The notes under the pieces were generated by a model, which made no database searches, was not told where the DNA came from, and was given only the letters and a program-made list of their open reading frames with translations. A stretch of DNA of 64,000 nucleotides from Bacteroidales bacterium. Its GTDB lineage: Bacteria; Bacteroidota; Bacteroidia; Bacteroidales; WCHB1-69. Shown here one piece after another: positions 45,837-54,279 of the stretch; the first letter of the stretch is position 1, and every line of letters starts with the position of its first letter. The DNA is taken from positions 1-64,000 of the forward strand of contig JAEETJ010000003.1 in NCBI GenBank assembly GCA_016290295.1. Reading direction: 5' to 3'. The translations under genes were made by a program, and so were the position numbers.

Positions 45837-47249
45837 ATGAATAAGGAAAATGCTTTGTTCAAAATGCTTGTGCTGATTGTGATAACAATCTTTACCACAG
45901 GTGTTTATGCCCAGGGCTACGAAATTAAAGTGTCCTTAAATACGACAAAACACTATGACTCCCTCCACCTGAAGGCATACGACGGGAAAAAGGACTTTGT
46001 GGACCTGCAGGTGCTTCCTATGGCAAAAACTGTGACTTTCAAGAGCAAAACATCCCTTGAACCTGGTATTTATTTGTTGCAGGGAGACACTCTCGGTATC
46101 ACGGAAATCCTCATCTCTGACAATAAATCACAACAATTTTCTATTGTTGAAAAAGATAGTGTGATCACTTTTGTGAATAGTCCTGAGAACGCGGCCAACC
46201 AGCAGTATATGAATGATATGCGAGAGTTTGATAGGCGTATGTATCAGCTGGATGTGGAATTCAGGGAAATGCAGAGCAACAACTTGCCGCAATACATGAT
46301 GCAACCCTTTGTGGATTCGTTGATGGCACGTGCTATCCGTATCAGTGAGGAAAAAAGCGCTTTCCAACATGCCAAGGCAGAACAGTATAAAAATTACCTG
46401 TTGGGTTCTATTATTTTGTCGACTATGGAAATGCCGAATCCTCCTCGGGAAATATATGGAAATCAGCAGCAAATGCAAATGTTTATCGCCAATCACTTGT
46501 ATGACGATTATCCGTGGCCAGATGAGAAAATGATCAATACACCTATTGCAGTCAATAAACACAAACAGTTTGCTAATCTGCTGTATTATCTTGACTATGA
46601 GTTGGCAGAACCTTATATGCGGACGGCTCTGAAAGAGGCTAAGGCAAACGATAAAGTGTATTTCAGCTTCTTCGATATGATGGAAGAAATCCTGGGAGCT
46701 ACAAAATCCCCGTATCGTGTCGAAGGATTGTACATTATCATGCTGAAAGACGCCATCGCCTACGATAAAACCGACAAGGTGCGTAAAACACGCTATGAAG
46801 CGGAGTTGAAACACTTGGACAAGAATCTGAACGGCAGCATTTTGCCTAATTTCAACTTACTGATGTCTAATGGCGATACCACCACTTTATATGATGTAAA
46901 AAGTCCGTATATTCTGCTCTATTTCCAACATCCAGAATGCCCCACCTGTCGTCAGGTACGTGGCATATTGAAAAATAATTCAATCCTGAATAAAGCCATC
47001 GATGAGGGAAAAATCGTGGTGTTAACGGTCTATTTCGAGAAGGATAAGAAAGTGTTTGATAATTATTTGAAGAATGAAGCTAATCCTCGTTGGCTGAATT
47101 CCTGGAATTATGACAACCAAATTGAGAAAGAAGAACTTTACTATCTCGTTACTATCCCCTATATGTTCTTGATTGATAAAGATAAACGTGTTATCAAGAA
47201 GGATATCCTCTACAATGAGGTCGAGGACTATGTGAAGAACCTGAGGTAG
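45837..47249 (+). CDS. Secreted DUF5106/thioredoxin-like protein
   Basis: A 470-residue protein with a signal peptide (residues 1-25, ending GVYAQ), an N-terminal beta domain (GYEIKVSLNTTKHYDSLHLKAY, DUF4369-like), a helical DUF5106-like middle (about residues 110-310) and a C-terminal thioredoxin fold (about 325-470) with redox pair CPTC in HPECPTCRQV and cis-Pro region VTIPYMFLIDKD. Likely a periplasmic thiol oxidoreductase. Same overall plan as the 17951-19438 protein, with a different active-site dipeptide. Single gene with its own promoter element. Confidence 0.85.
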   Translation: MNKENALFKMLVLIVITIFTTGVYAQGYEIKVSLNTTKHYDSLHLKAYDGKKDFVDLQVLPMAKTVTFKSKTSLEPGIYLLQGDTLGITEILISDNKSQQFSIVEKDSVITFVNSPENAANQQYMNDMREFDRRMYQLDVEFREMQSNNLPQYMMQPFVDSLMARAIRISEEKSAFQHAKAEQYKNYLLGSIILSTMEMPNPPREIYGNQQQMQMFIANHLYDDYPWPDEKMINTPIAVNKHKQFANLLYYLDYELAEPYMRTALKEAKANDKVYFSFFDMMEEILGATKSPYRVEGLYIIMLKDAIAYDKTDKVRKTRYEAELKHLDKNLNGSILPNFNLLMSNGDTTTLYDVKSPYILLYFQHPECPTCRQVRGILKNNSILNKAIDEGKIVVLTVYFEKDKKVFDNYLKNEANPRWLNSWNYDNQIEKEELYYLVTIPYMFLIDKDKRVIKKDILYNEVEDYVKNLR

Positions 47250-47261
47250 TTGGCAAATTAC

Positions 47262-47343
47262 TTTGGGGAGTCTCACTTTGTTCGAGGGGAGTTTCGGGCT
47301 TCGCCCTCAAGGGGAGTCTCGCACTGCGTGCTCGAGGGGAGTC
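47262..47343. repeat. Dispersed gagactcccc repeat element, copy 2 (inverted)
   Basis: Units ggggagtct or ggggagttt are separated by palindromic inserts (gggcttcgccc, gcactgcgtgc). It is the reverse complement of the element at 19944-20021. Confidence 0.65.
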
Positions 47344-47476
47344 TTTTGATTACAAGATTACAGGATTACAGGATGATGGATTTTGAATCTTGGATTTTGA
47401 ATTCTTAATTCTTAATCCTTAATCCTTTAATCTTTTAATCCCTAAATCCTGTAATCCTTAAATCCATTAATCAATC
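47344..47476. repeat. Short tandem repeats upstream of the upxY promoter
   Basis: Runs of ggattaca (8 bp), ttttgaa/ttggatt and taatcct-type 7-bp words. They fill the space between the copy of the gagactcccc element and the promoter of the capsule locus. Confidence 0.75.
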
Positions 47477-47543
47477 CTTTTTCTCCTTAATATTAATAAA
47501 GTTTAAAAATACTTTTTGTTGCAGGGAGTTTCGAAAAATATCT

Positions 47544-47551
47544 TATTTTTG
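47544..47551 (+). promoter_or_regulatory. -7 promoter element of the capsule locus
   Basis: TATTTTTG (TAnnTTTG) with TTTG/TTG at 47515-47521 as a possible -33 element. It is 113 bases before the upxY ATG, so the transcript has a long leader. Confidence 0.55.
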
Positions 47552-47569
47552 TAAGTTATGTCGTATTGT

Positions 47570-47589
47570 GTCTTAGTGTTTGCTAAGAC
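47570..47589 (+). promoter_or_regulatory. Leader hairpin before upxY
   Basis: GTCTTAG and CTAAGAC form a perfect 7-bp stem with loop tgtttg, starting about 12 bases after the expected transcription start. A second imperfect stem (tcggaa...ttcccga) follows at about 47610-47631. UpxY proteins are known to act on the leader of their own locus, so this is a candidate recognition or pausing element. Confidence 0.5.
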
Positions 47590-47663
47590 ATTGATATTCA
47601 ATTGTTTGTTCGGAAACGGTATGTTCCCGACAGTGGCGAAGCTGTATAAAGAGGAACCAAAAG

Positions 47664-48179
47664 ATGACAATGGAACAGGAAAAATGCTGGTATGTTTTGA
47701 AAACCCGTCCCCGTCAGGAAAAAGCGGTGAGGAATTTGTTGGAGGATTACGGTATCGTAAATTTCCTGCCGACCAGAATGGAAGAGCATGTTTACGTTAA
47801 TCATCGTAAGAAAACAATAGAAGTGCCACTAATGACTTCCACTTGCTTTATGCTTTGTGTACCGGAACAGCGTTTTGCCATAGCTAACAGCTTGAAATAC
47901 AAGACCGAACTGGTGACAGACCGCTTCACCAATTCAAGCATGGTCATCCCAAATCGTCAGATGGAGGACTTTATGCGAGCCGTGGCTGTGACGGATATGG
48001 TGATGGAGCAGGTGGACATTACAGAAGGCGACCGTGTGGTGGTGAGTGAAGGAGAGTTTAGCGGGATGGAAGGTGTTGTCGCGAAAATCAATGGTCGCCG
48101 TCGTTTTATCATCATCCTGAGTAATTTAACCGCATTTGCCTTGCAAATGCCCTTGTCCTATTTGAAGAAAATTAAATAA
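47664..48179 (+). CDS. UpxY-family (NusG-like) transcription antiterminator
   Basis: A 171-residue protein with an N-terminal NGN domain (CWYVLKTRPRQEKAVRNLLEDYGIVNFLPTR) and a C-terminal KOW domain (ITEGDRVVVSEGEFSGMEGVV, FALQMPLSYLKKI). UpxY proteins of Bacteroides stop early termination in their cognate capsule operon. It is first in the locus behind a ~110-base leader, as expected. No UpxZ inhibitor gene follows. The second Met (two codons on) may be the start. Confidence 0.9.
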   Translation: MTMEQEKCWYVLKTRPRQEKAVRNLLEDYGIVNFLPTRMEEHVYVNHRKKTIEVPLMTSTCFMLCVPEQRFAIANSLKYKTELVTDRFTNSSMVIPNRQMEDFMRAVAVTDMVMEQVDITEGDRVVVSEGEFSGMEGVVAKINGRRRFIIILSNLTAFALQMPLSYLKKIK

Positions 48180-48239
48180 TCCCCTGTAGAGATGCACCGT
48201 AGCTCGTCTCTATGATAAAAATCAGAAAAACATCACAAT

Positions 48240-50444
48240 ATGGATACCGTAACATTACTACCTTATGATCGGATTTACAAGAATTTCATCGATGAGAAAT
48301 ACTTGCATGGCTATGATGAATACTATTTCAGAAACCAGCAGGTAAAGCGTCCGGAGAAAGGGTGGCGCCATCTTCGCTCCGATGAGGTCGAACGACTGGT
48401 GAAAAACAGCAATACCGCCACCAACTGGGACGATATCTGGGTAAGTGAGGAGTTCGATACCAACATGATTCGTAACAACCGTTTCTTCGGCATGGTGCGT
48501 ATTGGACGTGTTGCCTGCGAGATTCTGCAGTACCACGACTTGCGTGTACCTGTGGGCATTACCGACAGCAGTATCATTTCTTGCGATATTGGCGACAATG
48601 TGGCTATCCATGATGTGCATTATATGGCCAACTACATTATCGGCGACAGAACCATCTTGTTCAATGTGCATGAATTGTCCGCTACCGACCACTCCAAATT
48701 CGGTAATGGTATTGTGAAAGAGGGTGAACCCGAAAGTGTGAGAATCTGGTTGGAGGTGATGAATGAGGCGGGTGGCCGTCAGATTATGCCCTTCGATGGG
48801 ATGATCACAGCGGATGCCTATTTGTGGGCCAAGTATCAGGATGATGCGGACTTGCAGCGTCGTTTGGCGGAGATTACACAGAAGACCTTTGATAACCGTC
48901 GTGGCTATTATGGCACCATTGGCGAGTCGTGCGTGATCAAAAATTCCTGGATTTTGAAAGATGTGAAAATCGGTCCAGGTTGCTACATCAAAGGTGCCAG
49001 CAAGTTAAAGAATATTACCATCAATTCATCCATGGACGAACCCAGCCAGATTGGCGAGGGGGTTATCTTGGTGAATGGTATAGTGGGTTATGGCTGCCGC
49101 ATTTTCTATTCCGTGGTGGCGGTACGTTTTGTGGTGGGCGACAACTGCAATCTGAAGTATGGTGCCCGCGTCATCTATTCAGTATTGGGTGACAATTCCA
49201 CCATTTCATGCTGCGAGGTGTTGAACAATCTTATTTTCCCGTCGCATGAGCAGCACCATAACAATTCATTCCTCATCTCATCATGTGTAATGGGACAGAG
49301 CAATTTGGCGGCAGGGGCTACCATCGGTTCCAACCACAACAGCCGTGCTACTGATGGGGAAATCAATGCCAAACGTGGTTTCTGGCCTGGTCTCTGTTCC
49401 TCTGTAAAACATTCATCCACTTTCGCTTCTTTCACGCTTTTGTCAAAAGCCGATTATAAACATGAGCTGAATATCAAACTGCCTTTCAGCTTGGTGAATG
49501 ATAATGAGCATACCAACGAGCTGGAAGTGATGCCCGCATTCTGGTGGATGTACAACATGTATGCCATCGCCCGCAATTCTTCCAAGTATAAAAATCGTGA
49601 TAAACGCAAAAGAAAAATTCAAAATATTGAGTTTGAGACTTTTGCACCTGATACCATGGAGGAGACTATCAGGGGAAGGAAGTTGTTGGAAGAATGGACG
49701 GGCAAAGCTTATCTTTTATCCAAAGACGAATATCAGTGCGATATGGATTCCAAGGCATTGCGGCGTGTGGGAAAACAGGTGCTTGACCATCAGCCTGAAA
49801 TTGCCCGTAAATTGGAGGTCTTCGGTGAAGGAATGGAAAACAGCAAGCGCAAGGTGCGTATCCTCAAAGCCTACGAGGCCTATCATGCCTACGGTGACAT
49901 GATTGTGTACTATGCCATGAGAAACGCCATCAGGTATTTGAAAGACCATCCGGAAATGAGTGCCAAAGACTTGGTTGCCCTGGCTTCGGGTTCCCGCAAA
50001 CGGGAGTGGATAAACCTGGGCGGTCAGTTGGTGTGTGGCGAAGACCTTGATCAGCTGAAAGCCGATATTTGCTCTGGTGAACTTGACTCTTGGGTGGCTA
50101 TCCATCATCGCTATGATACTCTTTGGGAGAATTACCCGATGGAGAAGCTCTTCCACGCCTATCAGTCTCTGGTATTTCTGCATAAGGATGAAATGGAAGT
50201 CATCAGTGATGAAATGTGGCAGCAGTGTCTGGACAAAGTCTGTGAAATTCAACAGTTTATCTGTGACCAAGTCTATCTTTCAAGAAAGAAAGATTATGAA
50301 AATCCATACAGAAATGCTACTTTCCGTAACGAAGAGGAAAAGAAAGCTGTTGTCGGCACCGCCGAAGACGCCAGCTTCGTAAAGCAAATCCGTCAGGAGA
50401 CGGAGGAGTTCCTTGCCTTGGTAAATGAAATCCGTAAAAGGTGA
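48240..50444 (+). CDS. DUF4954 protein with left-handed beta-helix
   Basis: A 734-residue protein of the Bacteroidetes/Spirochaete DUF4954 family. Residues about 100-390 contain hexapeptide-type (LbH) turns (SIISCDIGDNVAIHDVHYM, VKIGPGCYIKGASKLKNITI, CNLKYGARVIYSVLGDNSTI), with conserved GSNHNSRATDGE. The C-terminal half is helical. Related hexapeptide proteins are nucleotidyl- or acyltransferases acting on nucleotide sugars, but the activity of this family is unproven. It lies 60 bases after upxY and is read with the capsule genes. Confidence 0.88.
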   Translation: MDTVTLLPYDRIYKNFIDEKYLHGYDEYYFRNQQVKRPEKGWRHLRSDEVERLVKNSNTATNWDDIWVSEEFDTNMIRNNRFFGMVRIGRVACEILQYHDLRVPVGITDSSIISCDIGDNVAIHDVHYMANYIIGDRTILFNVHELSATDHSKFGNGIVKEGEPESVRIWLEVMNEAGGRQIMPFDGMITADAYLWAKYQDDADLQRRLAEITQKTFDNRRGYYGTIGESCVIKNSWILKDVKIGPGCYIKGASKLKNITINSSMDEPSQIGEGVILVNGIVGYGCRIFYSVVAVRFVVGDNCNLKYGARVIYSVLGDNSTISCCEVLNNLIFPSHEQHHNNSFLISSCVMGQSNLAAGATIGSNHNSRATDGEINAKRGFWPGLCSSVKHSSTFASFTLLSKADYKHELNIKLPFSLVNDNEHTNELEVMPAFWWMYNMYAIARNSSKYKNRDKRKRKIQNIEFETFAPDTMEETIRGRKLLEEWTGKAYLLSKDEYQCDMDSKALRRVGKQVLDHQPEIARKLEVFGEGMENSKRKVRILKAYEAYHAYGDMIVYYAMRNAIRYLKDHPEMSAKDLVALASGSRKREWINLGGQLVCGEDLDQLKADICSGELDSWVAIHHRYDTLWENYPMEKLFHAYQSLVFLHKDEMEVISDEMWQQCLDKVCEIQQFICDQVYLSRKKDYENPYRNATFRNEEEKKAVVGTAEDASFVKQIRQETEEFLALVNEIRKR

Positions 50445-50478
50445 TAGTGATCAGTGGTCAGTGGTCAGTGGTCAGTGG
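50444..50478. repeat. Heptamer repeat gtggtca, left flank of the four-helix-bundle gene
   Basis: Four or five gtggtca/gtgatca units in tandem directly after the DUF4954 stop codon. The same word occurs at 13108-13140. Confidence 0.8.
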
Positions 50479-50500
50479 ATGGAGAATAATACTAAGAGGT

Positions 50501-50869
50501 ATGGCAAAGGTTAAGACATATAAAGATTTGGTCGTTTGGCAAAAGTCAATGGATATGACAGCGATGTTGTATCAATTAGTTAAGAAATTGCCTAAAGAAG
50601 AAACTTATGCTTTAAGTGATCAGATGCGTAGGGCTGCAATATCAGTCCCTTCAAATATAGCAGAAGGCTTTGGTAGAAGTTCAACTAAAGAATATTTGCA
50701 CTTTCTATTTATATCTTATGGCTCGATCTGTGAATTAGAAACACAATTAATACTTTCATCCCGGATTAATTATTTATCTAAAAATGAAATACAACCAGTT
50801 ATGGATTTATTATCAGAAATTGGGAAAATGATAAATGCAATAATAAAAAAACTGACCCCTGACCCCTGA
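50501..50869 (+). CDS. Four-helix-bundle protein (23S rRNA IVP-like)
   Basis: A 122-residue protein of the S23/IVP family. It begins MAKVKTYKDLVVWQKSMDM, followed by DQMRRAAISVPSNIAEGFGR and FLFISYGSICELETQL, all standard family blocks. Members are encoded in 23S rRNA intervening sequences or stand alone; function unknown, possibly nucleic-acid or protein binding. I chose the ATG at 50501; the longer frame from 50441 would translate the gtggtca repeat. The last residues (LTPDP) are encoded by the heptamer repeat that follows. It interrupts the capsule run between DUF4954 and the exonuclease. Confidence 0.88.
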   Translation: MAKVKTYKDLVVWQKSMDMTAMLYQLVKKLPKEETYALSDQMRRAAISVPSNIAEGFGRSSTKEYLHFLFISYGSICELETQLILSSRINYLSKNEIQPVMDLLSEIGKMINAIIKKLTPDP

Positions 50870-50916
50870 ATCCTGACCCCTAAAACCTAATCCCTAAAAC
50901 CTAACCCCTGACCCCT
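50851..50916. repeat. Heptamer repeat cctgacc/cctaaaa, right flank of the four-helix-bundle gene
   Basis: Tandem 7-bp words (ctgaccc, cctaatc, cctaaaa) from the last five codons of the four-helix-bundle gene up to the ATG of the exonuclease gene. Confidence 0.8.
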
Positions 50917-51666
50917 ATGAAACTCATCAGTTGGAACGTAAACGGCCTGCGTGCCGTGGCCGGCAAAGGCTTCGCCGAGATTTTTGAAAACCTTGATGCT
51001 GACTTTTTCTGTCTGCAAGAAACCAAATTGCAAAAAGGACAGATAGACATGGAATTCCTGGGCTATAAGTCGTATTGGAATTATGCCGACAAGAAAGGCT
51101 ATTCGGGAACCGCTATTTATACCAAACATAACCCGCTGTCTGTGACTTATGGTATCGGCATCGATGAGCATGACCATGAGGGCCGGGTGATTACACTGGA
51201 AATGCCGGATTACTATTTGGTGAATGTGTATGTGCCCAATTCTCAGGATGGCTTGAAACGTCTGGATTACCGTATGCATTGGGAGGATGATTTCAGGGCT
51301 TATCTGTGCCATCTGGCAGAAACGAAACCCGTGATTGTTTGCGGTGATATGAATGTGGCACATCAGGAGATCGACTTGAAGAATCCCAGCACCAACCGCC
51401 GCAATGCAGGCTTTACCGATGAGGAACGTGCCTGCATGGATCAGATGTTGGCAGCTGGCTTTTGTGACACATGGCGCCAACTGCATCCAGAGGAAGTCAA
51501 GTACTCGTGGTGGTCGTACCGCATGAACGCACGCGAAAGGAACGCAGGGTGGCGTATCGACTATTTCTTGGTGTCCGCACCCTTTATGGACAGGGTTGTT
51601 TCCGCGGATATCCACAATGAAATATACGGCTCCGACCATTGTCCCGTTGAATTAGTTATCGAATAA
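50917..51666 (+). CDS. xth: Exodeoxyribonuclease III / AP endonuclease
   Basis: A 249-residue EEP-family nuclease. [13 protein letters not shown] carries the metal-binding Asn, LQETKLQ the catalytic Glu, [13 protein letters not shown] the Asp-Asn pair, RIDYFLVS and [12 protein letters not shown] the C-terminal Asp-His. It repairs abasic sites. Full length and intact. It is a housekeeping repair gene lodged between capsule genes; the ATG follows directly after heptamer repeats. Confidence 0.95.
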   Translation: MKLISWNVNGLRAVAGKGFAEIFENLDADFFCLQETKLQKGQIDMEFLGYKSYWNYADKKGYSGTAIYTKHNPLSVTYGIGIDEHDHEGRVITLEMPDYYLVNVYVPNSQDGLKRLDYRMHWEDDFRAYLCHLAETKPVIVCGDMNVAHQEIDLKNPSTNRRNAGFTDEERACMDQMLAAGFCDTWRQLHPEEVKYSWWSYRMNARERNAGWRIDYFLVSAPFMDRVVSADIHNEIYGSDHCPVELVIE

Positions 51667-51692
51667 AATCAATAAATCAAATATCTATCACT

Positions 51693-53003
51693 ATGAAAAT
51701 TACAGTTGCTGGAACTGGCTATGTGGGTTTATCCATCGCTACTTTGTTATCTCGCTTTCATCAGGTGGAAGCTATTGATATTGTCCCTGAAAAAGTGGAC
51801 ATGATCAATCAACGGAAGTCCCCCATCCAAGATGAGTATATTGAGCGTTTCTTTGCGGAAGATATGGCCTTGCGTCAGGGACAGAAAAAAGAGGACTTTA
51901 TCCTTACAGAACCCTTGCGCCTTCATGCCACTATCGATGCTGCCGCCGCTTATCAGGATGCCGATTTCGTGGTGATTGCCGCTCCTACCAATTACGACAG
52001 TGTGAAGAATTTCTTCGACACTTCGGCTGTGGAGAGTGTTGTTGAAACCGTGCTGCAATATAACCGCGACGCTGTGATGGTCATCAAATCGACTATTCCT
52101 GTGGGTTATACTGAATCAGTAAGGGAAAAGTTTGCGGCAAAACATCCTGAACTGGGTGGCAAACCGAATATTATTTTCGCTCCCGAATTCCTGCGTGAAA
52201 GCAAGGCTTTGTTTGACAATCTCTATCCTTCACGTATTATTGTCGGGTTTGATGCCTCCAACAAACGCTTGGAAGAGGCCGCTCATACTTTCGCCGAATT
52301 GATACACGAGGGCGCTTTGGACCAGCAGGTGCCGGTTCTGTTCATGGGCTCAACAGAAGCAGAGGCAGTGAAACTTTTCGCCAATACATATCTGGCTTTG
52401 CGTGTCAGCTATTTCAATGAACTGGATACTTACGCTGAAATCAAAGGTCTTAATACCCAGCATATTATCGAGGGTGTATGTTTGGATCCACGTATCGGTA
52501 GCCATTACAATAATCCTTCATTTGGCTATGGCGGCTACTGCTTGCCAAAGGATACCAAGCAGCTTTTGGCTAATTACGATGATGTGCCCGAAGAACTGAT
52601 ACGGGCTATCGTGGAGTCGAACCGTACCCGTAAGGACTTCATCGCTGACCAGGTACTGAAGAAAGCTGGCTATTACGATTATTACAATCGCGGAGATTAT
52701 AATGCTCAAAGTGAGAAGAAGTGTGTGATTGGTGTGTATCGTTTGACTATGAAGAGCAACAGCGACAATTTCCGCCAGAGTAGCATCCAGGGTGTGATGA
52801 AACGAGTGAAGGCCAAAGGTGCTGAGGTGATCATTTTTGAGCCGTCTCTGGAAGATGGTTCCACTTTCTTCGGTAGCCGTGTGGTCAACAATTTGGATGA
52901 GTTTAAGAAACTCAGTCAGGCAATTATTGCCAATCGTTATGACGCCTGTTTGGAAGATGTGATGGACAAGGTCTATACCCGTGATATTTTCAAAAGAGAC
53001 TAA
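51693..53003 (+). CDS. ugd: UDP-glucose 6-dehydrogenase
   Basis: A 436-residue nucleotide-sugar dehydrogenase. N-terminal Rossmann fingerprint [28 protein letters not shown], and the catalytic Cys in [12 protein letters not shown] (about residue 276). The sequence style is the short UDP-glucose type, giving UDP-glucuronic acid; UDP-ManNAc or UDP-GlcNAc dehydrogenase is less likely. The product would supply the uronic acid of the polymer. 26 bases after the exonuclease gene and 18 before wzy. Confidence 0.92.
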   Translation: MKITVAGTGYVGLSIATLLSRFHQVEAIDIVPEKVDMINQRKSPIQDEYIERFFAEDMALRQGQKKEDFILTEPLRLHATIDAAAAYQDADFVVIAAPTNYDSVKNFFDTSAVESVVETVLQYNRDAVMVIKSTIPVGYTESVREKFAAKHPELGGKPNIIFAPEFLRESKALFDNLYPSRIIVGFDASNKRLEEAAHTFAELIHEGALDQQVPVLFMGSTEAEAVKLFANTYLALRVSYFNELDTYAEIKGLNTQHIIEGVCLDPRIGSHYNNPSFGYGGYCLPKDTKQLLANYDDVPEELIRAIVESNRTRKDFIADQVLKKAGYYDYYNRGDYNAQSEKKCVIGVYRLTMKSNSDNFRQSSIQGVMKRVKAKGAEVIIFEPSLEDGSTFFGSRVVNNLDEFKKLSQAIIANRYDACLEDVMDKVYTRDIFKRD

Positions 53004-53021
53004 TCCGAATCGCCAACGCAC

Positions 53022-54260
53022 ATGTGGGGTACACTTCAACAGAAATATCCGAAAGCCTTTGCCTTGACTGACAGCTTAAGCTACGCACTGTTACTGCTGC
53101 TGTCCTTCTTGGTGACCTTGCCATATTATCCTTATATGGCAGGCTCCGAGGTGGCAGGAGTTTTGTATGGTGCCATAGCAGGGGTGTTTCTACTACTGTT
53201 TATATTCAGTCAGCTGGGTCAGCAGCTGTTCTCATCCCGCGTGATCAATGTTTGTTGGATATTGCTTGGCTTGGTTGTCCTAAGCGGAATGATAGTATAT
53301 GCGGTCTTTGGAAATACTGAAATGAATGCCGAAGTTAGGAGTATTCTCATTCCGCTGTGTGCGTTGATGGTTGGTTGGCAGATGAAAATGGATGAAAACA
53401 GACTGATAGGCTTGGTTTTGGTGTTCACCATGGGAATTATTGTGGCGGGTGTGTCGCTCATCTTTCTGCAGGGCAGTGGATTCAGCATCTCGGAAACCTA
53501 TTTCGCGGACCAGAAAAACGCGGTGGGACCGATGATGGCGACAGCAGCTGTCTTAAATGCTGGCATGGCCCTCGGCGCTTCAGGAAAAAGAAAAGTTTTT
53601 CTGATGATTTTTGGCTTGTCATTAGCACTTTTCTGTGTGCTGATGATCCTCACCATCAGGGCAAGAGCTGCACTCTTGGCGGTAGTGGTGGTGATGGCTT
53701 TGATGCTTTTTCAGCGGTATAAAAACAAATATCTGCTTTTGTCCTTCTGGGGCGCAATACTTCTGGTGGTGGCAGTGTTTCTGCTGCTGCCGCATTCCAT
53801 CAAGCAGTATGTCTATCAGAGTCTGTTTGCGGGTTTCTCCGGCGATATCACATCAGGTCGAGGGGTCCGTAACATGCAGGCACTGCAGGTTTTGGTCGAA
53901 AATCCCCTAATGGGACAGCTTCTCAATGCACGCGAGTTGGGCATCGTGCATAATTATCCGCTGATGCAGCTACTGGACTATGGCTTGCTGATGGCCGCTC
54001 CGCTGATGGCATTGTATTTTTACCTGCTTTTTGTGGATATAAAAGCTATTGCTACCAAAGGTATCACTGTCATGAGAAATGTGGGTTTCTATGCGATGCT
54101 GGTGATTTTTGTGGCATCTATGTTCGAATACTCTTTCCCCTATGGTCCTGGCACCACTACGGTGCTGAACTTTATCTTTTTCGGTATAGCTATGAAGCAT
54201 GTCGAGCCAGGGAAAGAAACTGCAAGTTCTTTCGAAAATGGAAATGAGCAGGAAGGTTAA
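53022..54260 (+). CDS. O-antigen polymerase/ligase-like membrane protein (Wzy)
   Basis: A 412-residue integral membrane protein with about ten to twelve TM helices and one large periplasmic loop (about residues 250-315) containing SGRGVRNMQAL and HNYPLMQLLDYG, as in the Wzy_C/O-antigen ligase family. It should polymerise lipid-linked repeat units in the periplasm. The cytosolic tail is short and charged. Pairs with the Wzx flippase at 56443. Confidence 0.85.
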   Translation: MWGTLQQKYPKAFALTDSLSYALLLLLSFLVTLPYYPYMAGSEVAGVLYGAIAGVFLLLFIFSQLGQQLFSSRVINVCWILLGLVVLSGMIVYAVFGNTEMNAEVRSILIPLCALMVGWQMKMDENRLIGLVLVFTMGIIVAGVSLIFLQGSGFSISETYFADQKNAVGPMMATAAVLNAGMALGASGKRKVFLMIFGLSLALFCVLMILTIRARAALLAVVVVMALMLFQRYKNKYLLLSFWGAILLVVAVFLLLPHSIKQYVYQSLFAGFSGDITSGRGVRNMQALQVLVENPLMGQLLNARELGIVHNYPLMQLLDYGLLMAAPLMALYFYLLFVDIKAIATKGITVMRNVGFYAMLVIFVASMFEYSFPYGPGTTTVLNFIFFGIAMKHVEPGKETASSFENGNEQEG

Positions 54261-54279
54261 CTTAATTTAGATTTTTAAG

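Noticed and set aside
47558..47800. 80-residue plus-strand open frame overlapping the start of upxY
   Set aside because: It covers the leader hairpin region and the first part of upxY in another frame, and its sequence has no domain-like pattern; the UpxY NGN domain frame is clearly the coding one.
50441..50500. N-terminal extension of the four-helix-bundle protein
   Set aside because: The extension translates the gtggtca repeat (QWSVVSG) and overlaps the DUF4954 stop; family members start at the MAKVKTYKDL-type residue at 50501.
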